Notes: generated from the sequence alone by a model not told the origin. 64,000 bases of DNA from Stutzerimonas stutzeri (GCF_019090095.1 NZ_JAGQFP010000002.1:682001-746000), one strand, 5' to 3'. Shown: positions 1-17,269, counted from the stretch's first letter. Numbers and translations are program-made.

Positions 1-261
1 GCCGTTGAGCCTGCGCGCGAACTTCTCCGCTCGGGCGCTCATCTCGCTGGGGCTGCCGTCCATGTTCAGTGGCAGGCCGACCACCAGGGCGTCCGGTTGC
101 CATTCGCGCAACAGGGCCTCGATGTGCGACCAGTCGGGCACGCCGTTCTGCGCCTTGAGTACACAAAGTTCGCGTGCTTGACCGGTGATGGCCTGGCCGA
201 CCGCGACGCCGATCTGCTTGGTGCCATAGTCGAATCCCAGCAATAGGCGCAGCGCGCTCAT
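1..261 (-). CDS. ruvX: Holliday junction resolvase-like RNase H-fold protein RuvX/YqgF (partial, 3' end outside window)
   Basis: Only the first 87 codons are visible; the C-terminus lies beyond base 1. The translation opens [20 protein letters not shown]. This is the YqgF signature: a nucleic-acid-handling RNase H fold whose first catalytic aspartate sits in GFDYG. It is followed by [15 protein letters not shown], typical of the second conserved block. The family processes pre-16S rRNA and is also annotated as a putative Holliday junction resolvase. Its ATG overlaps the TGA of algH (ATGA), so the two are translationally coupled. In PAO1 the same pair is PA0404-PA0405. The identification is firm; only the missing end is unknown. 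Confidence 0.93.
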   Translation of the reverse strand, partial: MSALRLLLGFDYGTKQIGVAVGQAITGQARELCVLKAQNGVPDWSHIEALLREWQPDALVVGLPLNMDGSPSEMSARAEKFARRLNG

Positions 262-827
262 GCGTGGCCGACCTGAGTGCTCAGCAGGTCGAGGTCGACC
301 CCCAATGACGCGGCTGCGGCGGTCAGGCGCTGCTCGGGCGGAAGATCGAACAGGATATGCGGTTGCGCAGGGCAACTCAGCCAGGCGTTGTCGATCAGCT
401 CCGCCTCCAGCTGCCCTGGTTGCCAGCCCGCGTAGCCGAGCGCGATGAAGTATTGCTTCGGTCCCCGGCCGTCGGCGATGGCGAACAGCACGTCCTGGGA
501 GGTGGTGACGCCCAGCTCGCCGAGGCCGAGGGTGGCCTGGAACTGCGCGTCGGCCGGGTGCAGCACGAAGCCCCGGTCCGTTTGAACCGGCCCGCCGGAG
601 AAGATTGTCACCTGCTGGTTCGCCGGGCTGCCGGGCTCGTCCGGTCGCAGCTGTTCGAGCACGTCTGCCAGATTCAGCCCGCTCGGGCGGTTGACGATCA
701 GCCCCATCGCCCCCTCCCGGTTGTGCTCGATCAGGTAGATCAGCGTCTGGGCAAAGTTCGGGTCAGCCATGTGCGGCATGGCCATCAGAAAGTGGTGCTT
801 GAGGTAGCTGGGCGAGGTTGCGTTCAT
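258..827 (-). CDS. algH: YqgE/AlgH family protein
   Basis: This 189-residue protein starts [20 protein letters not shown] and has the UPF0301/AlgH hallmarks: an early FLMAMP, then [10 protein letters not shown] and IFSGGPVQ, then [10 protein letters not shown] near the end. AlgH was named for an effect on alginate in P. aeruginosa; its biochemical role is not established. I chose the internal ATG at 827 because the family begins at this point. Upstream in-frame ATGs would add an Ala/Pro-rich stretch unlike the family. It overlaps ruvX by 4 bases and lies about 90 nt behind tonB3, so all four minus-strand genes up to gshB may share transcripts. Confidence 0.93.
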   Translation of the reverse strand: MNATSPSYLKHHFLMAMPHMADPNFAQTLIYLIEHNREGAMGLIVNRPSGLNLADVLEQLRPDEPGSPANQQVTIFSGGPVQTDRGFVLHPADAQFQATLGLGELGVTTSQDVLFAIADGRGPKQYFIALGYAGWQPGQLEAELIDNAWLSCPAQPHILFDLPPEQRLTAAAASLGVDLDLLSTQVGHA

Positions 828-916
828 GGACGCTAGCTTAAGCGTTGCAGGCGGGGCCGTGAAGCCGCCTGCGCGGGCTGGTTGCGCAACGGGTGCGCTG
901 GGCAATGATCGTCGGA

Positions 917-1813
917 TCAGCGGCTCGACAGCCGGTCACCCCGCTCGAAGCGCCAGGTTCTGATGATTTCGACCTGGTCGAACTTCTGCGCCAGTTCGCC
1001 GGAAAACGGGGCGAAGGGTGCGGCGAGTCGAACGATACGCATGGCTGCCTCGTCGAGCACGGCTTGCCCGGAAGACTCCAGGACGCGAAGCTCCTGGACC
1101 GCGCCGTTGCGATCGACGATCACAAGCATGCGCAGGCTGCCGTAGATGCGTTGACGGCGAGCTTCGTCGGGGTAGTTGAGGTTGCCGATGCGCTCGACCT
1201 TCTTGCGCCACTCGTCGCGATACCAGGCGCTGATATCGCGCATCGTCGCCGCGCTGTTCTGACGGCTGACACGCGGTCGTTTGGCATACTGCTCGACCTG
1301 CTGCGCCAACTCGGCCTCCAGGCTCGCGATTTCCGAGCTGAGCTGCGAGCTGTCATAGACCGGAGCGGGCGGTGCCTGCGGTTTGGGCGGGTTGTCCGTA
1401 GCCTTCTCCGCCGTTTTCTCCGGCTGCGGTGCGCGGGTGGCGACGGCTGTCTTCTGTGTCTCGTTGCGGCGGCTCGGAGGCGGCGCCGACGCAGGCGTGA
1501 CCTTGCGCACCTGGGTATCCTGGAAAGGCGCTTGCTCGGTGGTTTTCGGCGACGCCTTGTGTTCCAGCGTGCCGCTGCCTTGCTGGTTGTCCTGGGCGAG
1601 GAAGTCGGCTTCCTTCGGCTTGTCTTCGCTTTTGAAGGTGGACAGGGTGATTTCCAGCGTCTTGCTGGTCTGCTTGGGCGTGGAAAGGCTGAAGCCGAGC
1701 CCCAGGATCAATGCGGCATGCAAGACGGCGGCGAGGAACAGCGTAAAGCCGAGACGATCCGCCGGACGGACATCGGTATGGGCAGGAATGGGTCGGCGTG
1801 TTGCAGCGTTCAT
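917..1813 (-). CDS. tonB3: TonB-family energy transducer (TonB3 type)
   Basis: This 298-residue protein has a short cytoplasmic head. One uncleaved membrane helix follows at about residues 21-43 (LGFTLFLAAVLHAALILGLG), then a long Pro/Lys/Glu-rich periplasmic spacer. The C-terminal TonB domain runs from about 215 to 290, with YPDEARRQRIYGSLRMLVIV and the closing TWRFERG. TonB proteins couple the ExbBD proton-motive complex to outer-membrane transporters. This one sits between gshB and algH exactly as PAO1 tonB3 (PA0406) does. That gene has been linked to twitching motility and pilus assembly, which fits the adjacent pil-chp operon. No exbBD genes are nearby. Confidence 0.9.
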   Translation of the reverse strand: MNAATRRPIPAHTDVRPADRLGFTLFLAAVLHAALILGLGFSLSTPKQTSKTLEITLSTFKSEDKPKEADFLAQDNQQGSGTLEHKASPKTTEQAPFQDTQVRKVTPASAPPPSRRNETQKTAVATRAPQPEKTAEKATDNPPKPQAPPAPVYDSSQLSSEIASLEAELAQQVEQYAKRPRVSRQNSAATMRDISAWYRDEWRKKVERIGNLNYPDEARRQRIYGSLRMLVIVDRNGAVQELRVLESSGQAVLDEAAMRIVRLAAPFAPFSGELAQKFDQVEIIRTWRFERGDRLSSR

Positions 1814-1989
1814 CGCATTTCAGTCAGCTCGAAGTGCGCGCAGTCTGCCCAGCGTGACTGCAAAAGTCTATGAACCAGGCGGCAGCTTTGATGAGCGGAT
1901 AAAAGAGGCGCTGGGTGACGAGTCGGCTACCGGACCGCACACCTTCAGCCGTGGCCGCGGCCGGCCGAGAGGCCAGCCGCGCAGAGCTG

Positions 1990-2952
1990 TCAGGCGCGGG
2001 AGCGGCTTGCCAGCTTGTCGGCGATGGCGTCCATCAAGCGCTCGCCGATCCGGGTGTCGAACGCATTGTCGATCTCGCGAATGCAGGTCGGGCTGGTGAT
2101 GTTGATCTCGGTGAGGAAGTCACCGATCACGTCCAGGCCAACGAAGAGCAGCCCGCGCTCGCGCAACGCCGGTCCGACGATGGCGGCGATTTCCCGGTCG
2201 CGGTCGGAAAGCGGCTGTGCGACACCGCGACCACCGGCGGCGAGATTGCCGCGGGTTTCCCCTGCTGCCGGAATACGCGCCAGGCAATAGGGCACTGGCT
2301 CGCCGTCGATCATCAGGATGCGCTTGTCGCCGTCCTTGATGGCAGGAATGTAGCGCTGCGCCATGATCTGGCGGCTGCCATGCTCGGTCAGCACTTCGAG
2401 GATCACCGACAGGTTCGGGTCGCCTTCGCGGTGACGGAATATGGAAGCGCCACCCATCTCATCCAATGGTTTGAGAATGATGTCACGCTGCTCGCGGGCG
2501 AACTCCCGCAGAATGTCGGACCGTCGGCTGACAAGGGTCGGCGGTGTGCACTGCGGAAACTGCGTTGCGAAGAACTTCTCGTTGCAGTCACGCAGGCTCT
2601 GCGGACGATTGACCACTAGCGTACCGGCCTGTTCGGCGAGCTCCAGCAGATAGGTGGCGTACACGTACTCGCTGTTGAAGGGCGGGTCCTTGCGCATCAG
2701 GATGACGTCGAGTTCGGCCAGCGGCTTGTCGGCTTCTTCCCCAGTCTCGTACCAATGCTCGGGGTCGTTGAAGACCGTAAGCGGGCGCATGCGGGCGCGC
2801 GCCTCGCCGCCAAGCTGATAAAGGTCGCGCTGCTCCATGTAGTAGATCGTCCAGCTGCGGGCTTGGGCTGCCAGCAGCATGGCCAGCGAGCTGTCCTTCT
2901 TGAAGGCGATCTGCGCGATTGGATCCATGATGATCCCGACGCGAACGGTCAT
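1990..2952 (-). CDS. gshB: glutathione synthetase
   Basis: At 320 residues it has the normal length for bacterial GshB, which joins gamma-glutamylcysteine and glycine with ATP. The N-terminus MTVRVGIIMDPIAQIAFKKD is diagnostic. The ATP-grasp region shows IILKPLDEMGGASIFRH and, towards the end, LLFVGLDVIGDFLTEINITS, where family members carry the Mg-ATP ligands. It is divergent from pilG across a gap of 236 nt and followed by tonB3 after 176 nt. The only start at the family position is the ATG at 2952. Confidence 0.97.
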   Translation of the reverse strand: MTVRVGIIMDPIAQIAFKKDSSLAMLLAAQARSWTIYYMEQRDLYQLGGEARARMRPLTVFNDPEHWYETGEEADKPLAELDVILMRKDPPFNSEYVYATYLLELAEQAGTLVVNRPQSLRDCNEKFFATQFPQCTPPTLVSRRSDILREFAREQRDIILKPLDEMGGASIFRHREGDPNLSVILEVLTEHGSRQIMAQRYIPAIKDGDKRILMIDGEPVPYCLARIPAAGETRGNLAAGGRGVAQPLSDRDREIAAIVGPALRERGLLFVGLDVIGDFLTEINITSPTCIREIDNAFDTRIGERLMDAIADKLASRSRA

Positions 2953-3188
2953 GTGATGATCTCCAACGAAAGGCAGAGCGGAGCTGCCAGGGCCTTGAAA
3001 TGTCGACGCAGATTGGCGGCGGTTGTGCGTTGGGTCAAGGAAAATCCCCCTGCTCCGGCGGTAGATGGCTTGCTTTTGAGGAGTGTGCTAAAAAGGTCCG
3101 GCGATTGGGTGCAGCCCATCGATGGCAGGGCCTCTGGCGCACTGACATAACGATAAACTACGACTCACCGAGGCGATGGTAGGGCGAA

Positions 3189-3596
3189 ATGGAACAGCAC
3201 TCCGAGGGCTTGAAGGTCATGGTGATCGACGATTCGAAGACGATTCGTCGCACGGCCGAAACGCTACTGAAAAAAGTAGGTTGTGATGTCATCACGGCGG
3301 TGGATGGCTTCGATGCGCTCGCCAAGATTGCCGATAGTCACCCGCGCATCATTTTCGTCGATATCATGATGCCCCGGCTGGATGGTTATCAGACCTGCGC
3401 GTTGATCAAGAACAACAGCTCGTTCAAATCCACTCCGGTCATCATGCTGTCTTCCAAGGATGGCCTGTTCGACAAGGCCAAGGGGCGAATCGTGGGGTCT
3501 GATCAGTACCTCACCAAGCCTTTCAGCAAAGAAGAGTTGCTCGGTGCTATCAAGGCCCATGTGCCTGATTTCGCACCGGTAGAGCAAGTATCCTGA
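3189..3596 (+). CDS. pilG: twitching motility response regulator PilG
   Basis: A single-domain CheY-like receiver of 135 residues. The acidic pair lies in MVIDDSKTIR (residues 11-20), the phosphoacceptor is Asp58 in FVDIMMPRLDG, and the conserved Lys lies in YLTKPFS. In P. aeruginosa PilG is phosphorylated by ChpA and favours pilus extension through PilB and, with FimV, cAMP signalling. It is the first gene of the pil-chp operon, so the 236-nt gap upstream (shared with gshB) should hold the operon promoter. A TG-containing -10-like box (TGCTAAAA) is visible near 3088, but I cannot pair it with a good -35. Confidence 0.96.
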   Translation: MEQHSEGLKVMVIDDSKTIRRTAETLLKKVGCDVITAVDGFDALAKIADSHPRIIFVDIMMPRLDGYQTCALIKNNSSFKSTPVIMLSSKDGLFDKAKGRIVGSDQYLTKPFSKEELLGAIKAHVPDFAPVEQVS

Positions 3597-3640
3597 AGTT
3601 CGGCCCTGTGTGCCGCTGAAGCCTTTCCCACGGAGAAAAC

Positions 3641-4006
3641 ATGGCTCGCGTTCTGATTGTTGATGACTCGCCGACCGAAATGTACAAGCTGACTGCCATG
3701 CTCGAAAAGCATGGCCATGTCGTTCTGAAAGCGGAAAACGGTGCCGACGGCGTAGCGCTTGCTCGGCAGGAAAAACCGGATGCCGTCTTGATGGATATCG
3801 TCATGCCCGGCCTGAATGGCTTTCAGGCCACTCGTCAGCTGACCAAAGATGCTGAAACCAGTCACATTCCGGTAATCATTGTGACCACCAAGGACCAGGA
3901 AACCGATAAGGTCTGGGGCAAGCGCCAGGGCGCCAAGGATTACCTGACCAAGCCGGTCGATGAAGCGACGCTGCTGAAGACCCTGAACGCCGTGCTTGCC
4001 GGCTGA
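3641..4006 (+). CDS. pilH: twitching motility response regulator PilH
   Basis: This 121-residue stand-alone receiver starts MARVLIVDDSPTEMYKL. The phosphoacceptor is Asp52 in LMDIVMPGLNG and the conserved lysine is Lys104 in YLTKPVD. In the Pil-Chp system PilH counteracts PilG and is associated with pilus retraction through PilT, possibly as a phosphate sink for ChpA. A clear Shine-Dalgarno (GGAGA) lies 6-7 nt before the ATG. The 44-nt gap after pilG and the 38-nt gap before pilI support one transcript. Confidence 0.96.
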   Translation: MARVLIVDDSPTEMYKLTAMLEKHGHVVLKAENGADGVALARQEKPDAVLMDIVMPGLNGFQATRQLTKDAETSHIPVIIVTTKDQETDKVWGKRQGAKDYLTKPVDEATLLKTLNAVLAG

Positions 4007-4044
4007 TAAGGCGGTTTCGTAATTCGGACAAGGGATGTTGCGAC

Positions 4045-4581
4045 ATGTCGGATTCGCCTACGCCGTTTCAGCGACTCCTGGAGATCGATAGCCGCTGCCG
4101 GGCGTTGGCTGCCGGACTGCCTTCGCAACAGGAGGCCGTCCAAACCTGGGCGGGGATTGGTTTTCGTATGGGGGGGCGATTGTTTGTCGCTCCAATGGGG
4201 GAGGTTGGTGAGATTCTCCACGAACCGCGTTACACCTTGTTGCCCGGCGTGAAAACCTGGGTCAAGGGTGTAGCCAACGTGCGTGGCAGGTTGTTGCCGG
4301 TCATGGATCTGTGCGGCTATTTCGGCCTCGAGCTGTCTCCGCTGCGCAAGCAGCGGCGGGTGCTGGTGGTCGATCATCAGGATGTGTTCGCTGGTTTGAC
4401 GGTCGACGAGGTCTTCGGCATGCAGCACTTCCCGGTGGATGCTTTCTCCGAGCAGCTGCCGCCGGTCGAGGCGTCGATTCAACCCTTCATTCATGGCGTC
4501 TTCCAGCGCGAGCAACCCTGGCTGGTGTTCAGCCCTCACGCGCTGGCCGCGCATCAGACATTTCTGGACGTGGCGTATTGA
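4045..4581 (+). CDS. pilI: chemotaxis coupling protein PilI (CheW-like)
   Basis: This 178-residue CheW-domain protein links the receptor PilJ to the kinase ChpA. The CheW fold is recognisable from GFRMGGRLFVAPMGEVGEIL (about residues 36-55) through GVANVRGRLLPVMDLCGYFG and LVVDHQDVFAGLTVDEV. It sits just upstream of pilJ, as in other Pseudomonas Pil-Chp clusters. The 79-nt gap before pilJ is longer than the other gaps in the operon but contains no terminator-like hairpin. Confidence 0.95.
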   Translation: MSDSPTPFQRLLEIDSRCRALAAGLPSQQEAVQTWAGIGFRMGGRLFVAPMGEVGEILHEPRYTLLPGVKTWVKGVANVRGRLLPVMDLCGYFGLELSPLRKQRRVLVVDHQDVFAGLTVDEVFGMQHFPVDAFSEQLPPVEASIQPFIHGVFQREQPWLVFSPHALAAHQTFLDVAY

Positions 4582-4660
4582 TTTAGGCGGGGCTGGCTGA
4601 TGCCGGCCTTTTGGTTCTTGGAAGGAAACGTAAGGGTGGTCCAGGCGGGGGCCGGAAAAA

Positions 4661-6709
4661 ATGAAAAAAATGAACGCGAATGCACTGCTTGCAGGGGTCC
4701 GTAGCAATACGTTGATCGCCGGGCTGTTTATCCTTCTGATCGTGTCGATGGTGTTGTTGTTCGTGAACTTCGCGTACATCAATACCCAAGCCGACTATGA
4801 CAATGAATACATCGGACACGCAGGTGAGCTGCGAGTTCTGTCTCAGCGCATCGCAAAGAACGCTGTAGAGGCGGCCGCCGGTACCGCGGAAGCGTTCGAT
4901 TCGTTGAAAGAAGCACGCAACGACTTCAGCGAGCGTTGGGGTTATCTATCCGAAGGCGATGATCGCATCGGCTTGCCAGCGGTTCCGCAATCGTTGCAGG
5001 CCGAGGTCGCGGCAGTGCAACAGGACTGGGACACGCTGCGGCAGAACACCGACGCCATCCTTGCTAGCAAGCAGACCGTGCTGTCGCTGCATCAGGTTGC
5101 GGCAACCCTCGCCGAGACCATTCCTCAACTGCAGGTCGAATACGAGGAAGTGGTGGATATCCTGCTGGAAAGTGGCGCGCCGGCCGCCCAGGTATCCGTG
5201 GCTCAGCGGCAATCGCTGCTCGCCGAACGGATTCTGGGTTCGGTGAACAAAGTGCTTTCCGGCGACCAGGACTCGGTACAGGCGGCCGACATGTTCGGCC
5301 GTGACGCGAGTTTGTTCGGTCGCGTACTCAACGCGATGCTCGAAGGCAACGAAGCCATGGGCATCACCCGCGTCAATGATGCCGAAGCGCTGGATCGCCT
5401 GGCTGCGATTTCCGAGCTGTTCCAGTTCGTGTCGGGCTCGGTGGACGAGATCCTTGAAACCTCTCCCGAACTGTTCCAGGTTCGCGAATCGTCGAACAGT
5501 ATCTTCGAGGTCTCGCAGACCCTGCTCGACAAGACGTCGGCGCTGACCCAAGGCCTTCAGGGGCGTGCCGATGCCCGATACGCCAACACGTTGGCCGGCT
5601 ATGTGCTCGGTGCGCTGGCGCTGGCCTCGATCCTGTTGATCGGTCTGGTCATGGTCCAGGAGACCCGTCGTCGCTTGAGCGAGACGGCCGAGAAGAACGA
5701 GCGTAACCAGACGGCGATTCTGCGCCTGCTCGACGAAATCGGTGACCTGGCGGACGGTGACCTGACCGTGGCGGCAACCGTTACCGAAGACTTCACCGGC
5801 GCGATCGCCGATTCGATCAACTACTCCATCGACCAGCTGCGTGATCTGGTCGAAACCATCAATCAGACGGCCGTACAGGTATCCGGCGCCGCGCAGGAAA
5901 CCCAGGCGACCGCGATGCATCTGGCCGAGGCTTCCGAGCACCAGGCGCAGGAAATCGCCGGGGCATCCGCGGCGATCAACGAAATGGCCGTATCGATTGA
6001 CCAGGTATCGGCTAACGCCGCCGAATCCTCCGCGGTAGCCGAGCGTTCGGTAGCGATCGCCAACAAGGGCAACGAAGTGGTGCACAACACCATCACCGGC
6101 ATGGACAACATCCGTGAACAGATCCAGGACACCTCCAAGCGCATCAAGCGTCTCGGTGAATCGTCCCAGGAGATCGGTGACATCGTTAGCCTGATCAACG
6201 ACATTGCCGACCAGACCAACATTCTGGCATTGAACGCGGCCATTCAGGCTTCGATGGCGGGCGATGCGGGCCGGGGCTTCGCCGTGGTTGCGGACGAAGT
6301 ACAGCGACTCGCCGAGCGCTCCTCCGCGGCGACCAAGCAGATCGAAGCGCTGGTCAAGACGATTCAGACGGACACCAACGAAGCGGTTATCTCGATGGAG
6401 CAGACCACCTCCGAGGTGGTTCGCGGTGCCCGCCTGGCCCAGGACGCGGGTGTTGCCCTGGAAGAGATCGAGAAGGTATCGAAGAGCCTTGCGGCACTCA
6501 TCCAGAACATCTCCAACGCCGCACGGCAGCAGGCTTCGTCGGCTGGCCATATCTCCAACACCATGAACGTCATTCAGGAAATCACCTCGCAGACGTCGTC
6601 AGGTACCACCGCCACTGCGAAGAGCATCGGTAACCTCGCGAAGATGGCCAACGAGATGCGCCACTCGGTATCCGGCTTCACGTTGCCGGCAACGCAGGAC
6701 CAGGCTTGA
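4661..6709 (+). CDS. pilJ: type IV pilus methyl-accepting chemoreceptor PilJ
   Basis: A 682-residue membrane chemoreceptor. The first membrane helix is at about residues 17-39 and the second at about 306-328 ([20 protein letters not shown]). Between them lie periplasmic PilJ-type helical modules. A HAMP-like linker and the signalling domain follow. The hairpin tip is near [20 protein letters not shown], diverging from the usual NAAIEAARAG at the Glu/Ala positions, as known for PilJ. It signals surface contact or pilus retraction to ChpA through PilI and ChpC. The ATG at 4661 (MKKMN) is chosen; ATG 4670 is an alternative nine bases downstream. Confidence 0.96.
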   Translation: MKKMNANALLAGVRSNTLIAGLFILLIVSMVLLFVNFAYINTQADYDNEYIGHAGELRVLSQRIAKNAVEAAAGTAEAFDSLKEARNDFSERWGYLSEGDDRIGLPAVPQSLQAEVAAVQQDWDTLRQNTDAILASKQTVLSLHQVAATLAETIPQLQVEYEEVVDILLESGAPAAQVSVAQRQSLLAERILGSVNKVLSGDQDSVQAADMFGRDASLFGRVLNAMLEGNEAMGITRVNDAEALDRLAAISELFQFVSGSVDEILETSPELFQVRESSNSIFEVSQTLLDKTSALTQGLQGRADARYANTLAGYVLGALALASILLIGLVMVQETRRRLSETAEKNERNQTAILRLLDEIGDLADGDLTVAATVTEDFTGAIADSINYSIDQLRDLVETINQTAVQVSGAAQETQATAMHLAEASEHQAQEIAGASAAINEMAVSIDQVSANAAESSAVAERSVAIANKGNEVVHNTITGMDNIREQIQDTSKRIKRLGESSQEIGDIVSLINDIADQTNILALNAAIQASMAGDAGRGFAVVADEVQRLAERSSAATKQIEALVKTIQTDTNEAVISMEQTTSEVVRGARLAQDAGVALEEIEKVSKSLAALIQNISNAARQQASSAGHISNTMNVIQEITSQTSSGTTATAKSIGNLAKMANEMRHSVSGFTLPATQDQA

Positions 6710-6766
6710 TGGGAGCACGGCAGCCAGTAACGGCTGCCGTGGACGTTCACGGGTAAGGGGCAAGGC

Positions 6767-7636
6767 ATGCAGCCAAGTGTTGACTGGTCATTGAGACCCT
6801 TGGCCGATATGTCGTCAGCGGAGTTTCATGACTGGCAGGCCTTGCTCGAAGAGCGCTCGGGCCTGGTGGTCACCGAGCAGCGTAGGACGTTCCTTCAGGC
6901 GAACCTGAGCAGCCGCATGCGCGAAATCGGAGTGACTGATTACGCCAGCTACTATCGCCAGGTGACCGACGGTCCCAGGGGCGCGGTGGAATGGTCGACT
7001 CTGATGGATCGCCTGACGGTCCAGGAGACGCGCTTCTTCCGCCACCCGCCCTCGTTCGCCCTGCTCTGTAACTATATGCGGCAGCGCCACGAGTCGCGTG
7101 ATAGCGCGGCGCAGCCCTGGTCGTTATGGAGTGTCGGATGCGCCAGCGGCGAGGAAACCTATTCGCTCGCGATCTGTGCAGCCGAGGCGCTGGGCCATGG
7201 GCAGGCCGAGGCGACTTATGGCGTGATCGGTACCGATATCAGCCTCAATGCTTTGGCGCGTTCACGCGAGGGCCTGTACACCCACCGACGGCTCGAGCAG
7301 TTGGATCCTGAACTGCGCAAACGGTATTTCCAGCAGCGTGCGGACGAGCGATTCCAAGTTATACCGAGCCTGGCGTCACGCGTTTGCTTTGCCAAACTCA
7401 ACGTATTGGAGCTGGCGAGCGCACCAATGTCCGATATGGACGTCATTTTTTGTCAGAACCTGTTGATCTATTTCCGTCGCTGGCGCCGCCGCGAAATCCT
7501 CAATCGCCTGGTCGAGCGCATGGTGCCTGGGGGCTTGCTGGTGATCGGCGTGGGCGAGGTGGTCGGCTGGCAGCACCCGGAGCTGGTGCCCGTGGCTGAT
7601 AGTCAGGTTTTGGCCTTTATCCGGAAAAGTTTATGA
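6767..7636 (+). CDS. pilK: CheR-type chemoreceptor methyltransferase PilK
   Basis: This 289-residue SAM-dependent methyltransferase is predicted to methylate glutamates of PilJ. It has the CheR N-terminal helical domain (WQALLEERSGL) and then the catalytic domain. The catalytic domain carries LWSVGCASGEETYSLA (SAM motif I), GTDISLNALARSREGLY, and FCQNLLIYF where CheR proteins usually have FCRNVLIYF. The C-terminal GGLLVIGVGE is also typical. Its TGA at 7634-7636 overlaps the first possible ATG of chpA. Confidence 0.95.
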   Translation: MQPSVDWSLRPLADMSSAEFHDWQALLEERSGLVVTEQRRTFLQANLSSRMREIGVTDYASYYRQVTDGPRGAVEWSTLMDRLTVQETRFFRHPPSFALLCNYMRQRHESRDSAAQPWSLWSVGCASGEETYSLAICAAEALGHGQAEATYGVIGTDISLNALARSREGLYTHRRLEQLDPELRKRYFQQRADERFQVIPSLASRVCFAKLNVLELASAPMSDMDVIFCQNLLIYFRRWRRREILNRLVERMVPGGLLVIGVGEVVGWQHPELVPVADSQVLAFIRKSL

Positions 7637-7647
7637 GCGGAGTCGCT

Positions 7648-14896
<7,249 letters not shown>

Positions 14897-14904
<8 letters not shown>

Positions 14905-15949
14905 ACTGCCGACTGCACGCATTGGCGTGATCGCTGACACCTCATTGCAGCGGCACGTGCTGCAGCAGGCGTTGAGCGGCAACGGCTACAAGGTGGTCCT
15001 CAATAGCGATCCGGCTCGGTTGCAGGAGGCGGATCTGCTGGCGGTGGAGGCCGATCTTTGGTTGGTCGACCTGGCCCAGACAGAAGAGTCTCCGCTGGTC
15101 AACGCATTGCTCGAGCGGGACAGCTGCCCGGTTCTGTTCGGTGAAGGACACGCGCCCGAGCGTCATTCCGAGCACTATCCGCGTTGGGAGCGGCGCTTGT
15201 TCGGTAAGTTGAAACGCCTGGTGGGGGATCCGTCCCGGGTCGTGGGCCCGCGTCTTGAGGGGCTGCGCGCGGAGGCAGAGCGGCCGAAGCCGATAGAGCT
15301 GCCCGGCGCGTTACTGGCCGCTGAGTCGGTCGCAGGCGAGCCGGCGGCCGAAGTCTGGTTGCTGGCGGCATCGCTGGGCGGTCCCGAGGCGGTGAAGGCG
15401 TTTCTCGACGCATTGCCCGAGGGCTTGCCGATTGGCTTCGTCTACGCCCAGCACATCGAGGCCAGCTTCGAATCGGCGCTGTCGCAAGCCGTAGGACGCC
15501 ATAGCCAGTGGCGCGTCAACCAGAGTCGTGAGCACGATCCGATTCGTTGCGGCGAGGTGGTGATTGCGCCGGTCGGCCAGGAAATGAGCTTCGGCAAGGA
15601 CGGCGCCATGCTGTTCAGCGGGCGTAGCTGGCCAGAGCCCTACAGCCCTTCCATCGATCAGATGATGCTTAACCTGGCCCAGCAGTTCGGCAGCCGTTGC
15701 GGCGTTATCGCATTCAGTGGCATGGGCAGCGATGGCAACGCGGCGGCAGCGTACGTGTTGCGCCAGGGCGGCCGAGTCTGGACCCAGCGCGCCGACTCCT
15801 GCGTCTGCTCGAGCATGCCCGACAGCCTGCGCGAGGGCGGCTACAGCTCGTTCAGCGGCGATCCGCGCGAACTGGCCCAGGCGCTGGTTTCTCACCTGGC
15901 CCAGCAGACCAACCCGCCCGTTGCGGCTTTGCATTTGGAAAATCCATGA
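14897..15949 (+). CDS. chpB: CheB-like methylesterase ChpB
   Basis: At 350 residues it is the predicted demethylase of PilJ, opposing PilK. The C-terminal CheB domain shows the expected triad regions: LLAASLGGPEAV (Ser), YAQHIEASFESAL (His) and AFSGMGSDGNAAA (Asp). The first about 120 residues resemble a receiver but are degenerate: VIADTSLQRH replaces the usual acidic pair, although Asp58 in LWLVDLA sits near the acceptor position. The ATG overlaps the end of chpA by 8 nt, and the TGA overlaps the chpC start as ATGA. Confidence 0.93.
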
Positions 15950-16416
15950 GTCAATCCGTTACCACCCAGGACACCGTCGCCAGCATTACCGGCTTGCTGG
16001 TGCCGCTGGCCGATCGCACGCTGCTGCTGCCCAACGTGGCTGTCGCCGAATTGATCCCTTATCGCGCGCCGCACGCCACCGAAGGCGCTCCTTCCTGGTT
16101 TCTCGGGCAGGTCCCGTGGCGTGATCTGCGATTGCCGTTGCTGTCGTTCGAGGCGGCGTCCGGCGGGCAACCCGAAATCGGGCCGCAGGCGCGGGTGGCC
16201 GTGCTCAACGCGCTGGGTGGCCGCGACCACGTGAAATTCATTGCCCTGCTGGTGCAGGGCATCCCGCGTTCGGTCAAGGTCGATCCCAGCTTGGCGCGCT
16301 CGGATGTCGCCTTGGCGCCGCTGGAGCTGGATGCGGTCAACTTCGGTGACGCCCTGGCGCGTATCCCGGATCTCGTGGCGCTGGAGCAGAAGCTGGCGGA
16401 CGCCGGGCTGATCTGA
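15946..16416 (+). CDS. chpC: CheW-like protein ChpC
   Basis: This 156-residue protein is the second CheW-type adaptor of the cluster. It starts MSQSVTTQDTVASITGLLVP, and the CheW fold covers nearly the whole chain (PNVAVAELIPYR, WRDLRLPLLSFE, VKFIALLVQGIPRSV). In P. aeruginosa ChpC is an accessory coupler, possibly to other receptors. I chose the ATG at 15946 because it overlaps the chpB stop (ATGA), as is usual in this operon. It is the last gene of the cluster here. The chpD and chpE genes that follow it in PAO1 are absent, and rsmE faces it 43 nt away. Confidence 0.92.
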   Translation: MSQSVTTQDTVASITGLLVPLADRTLLLPNVAVAELIPYRAPHATEGAPSWFLGQVPWRDLRLPLLSFEAASGGQPEIGPQARVAVLNALGGRDHVKFIALLVQGIPRSVKVDPSLARSDVALAPLELDAVNFGDALARIPDLVALEQKLADAGLI

Positions 16417-16459
16417 CCGCGACCCGCGCTCGGTGACCGGCCGTGGCGTGTCGGCATGC

Positions 16460-17188
16460 TCAGGGCTCGGGTGGGAAATCGCCCCATAACTGCTGCGCCA
16501 CGCTCAGCGCCACCACCGGCGCCGTCTCGGTGCGCAAGACGCGAGGGCCGAGGCGGGCGGAATGGAAACCTGCTTCACGGGCCTGGGCCACTTCACCATC
16601 GCTCAAGCCGCCCTCGGGGCCGATCAGGATGGCCAAGGTGGCGGGCGGTTGATGCGAGGTCAACGGCTCGGCCAGCGGATGCAACACCAGCTTGAGCGCC
16701 GCGTCCACCGCCAGCCATTCGCTTAACGGCATCGGCGAATGAATGACCGGGATGACCGAGCGGCCGCACTGCTCACAGGCGCTGATGGCGATCTGGCGCC
16801 AATGAGCCAGGCGTTTGTCCGCGCGTTCTTCGTTCAGGCGTACTTCGCAGCGCTCGCTGATGATGGGGGTGATCTCTGCGGCGCCCAATTCGGTGGCTTT
16901 CTGGATCGCCCAGTCCATCCGCTCGCCCCGCGACAGGCCCTGACCCAGATGGATGCGCAGGTTCGACTCGGGCAGACCGGGCAGCGTGTCGCGCAGATCG
17001 ACCGTGACGCGCTTCTTGCCGACCTCGACCAGCTCGCCCCGGTACTCGTGGCCACTGCCGTCGAACAGTTGCACCGCCGCGCCAGTCGTCAGTCTTAGCA
17101 CCCGGCCGATGTAGTGTGCAGCGGCCTCAGGCAGGTCTTGCAGGCCAAGCGCGAGTGGCGCGTCGATGAAGAATCGGGATATACGCAT
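16460..17188 (-). CDS. rsmE: 16S rRNA m3U1498 methyltransferase RsmE
   Basis: This 242-residue SPOUT-class methyltransferase modifies U1498 of 16S rRNA at the ribosomal decoding region. Family features are MRISRFFIDAPL at the start, HYIGRVLRLTTGAAVQLFDG, GLSRGERMDWAIQKATELGA, LAILIGPEGGLSDGEV (knot and SAM pocket) and LGPRVLRTETAPVVAL. Length is normal. It lies convergent to chpC with no obvious terminator in the 43-nt gap, and downstream of bioA on the same strand (81-nt gap), as in PAO1. Confidence 0.96.
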   Translation of the reverse strand: MRISRFFIDAPLALGLQDLPEAAAHYIGRVLRLTTGAAVQLFDGSGHEYRGELVEVGKKRVTVDLRDTLPGLPESNLRIHLGQGLSRGERMDWAIQKATELGAAEITPIISERCEVRLNEERADKRLAHWRQIAISACEQCGRSVIPVIHSPMPLSEWLAVDAALKLVLHPLAEPLTSHQPPATLAILIGPEGGLSDGEVAQAREAGFHSARLGPRVLRTETAPVVALSVAQQLWGDFPPEP

Positions 17189-17269
17189 CGGACAGGCTAC
17201 GGTCGAAAGAAGGAGTGGCAGTCTATCGCCTAAGCCGCAAGGCCTGAAGCCTGCGGCCGTTCAGGGACA

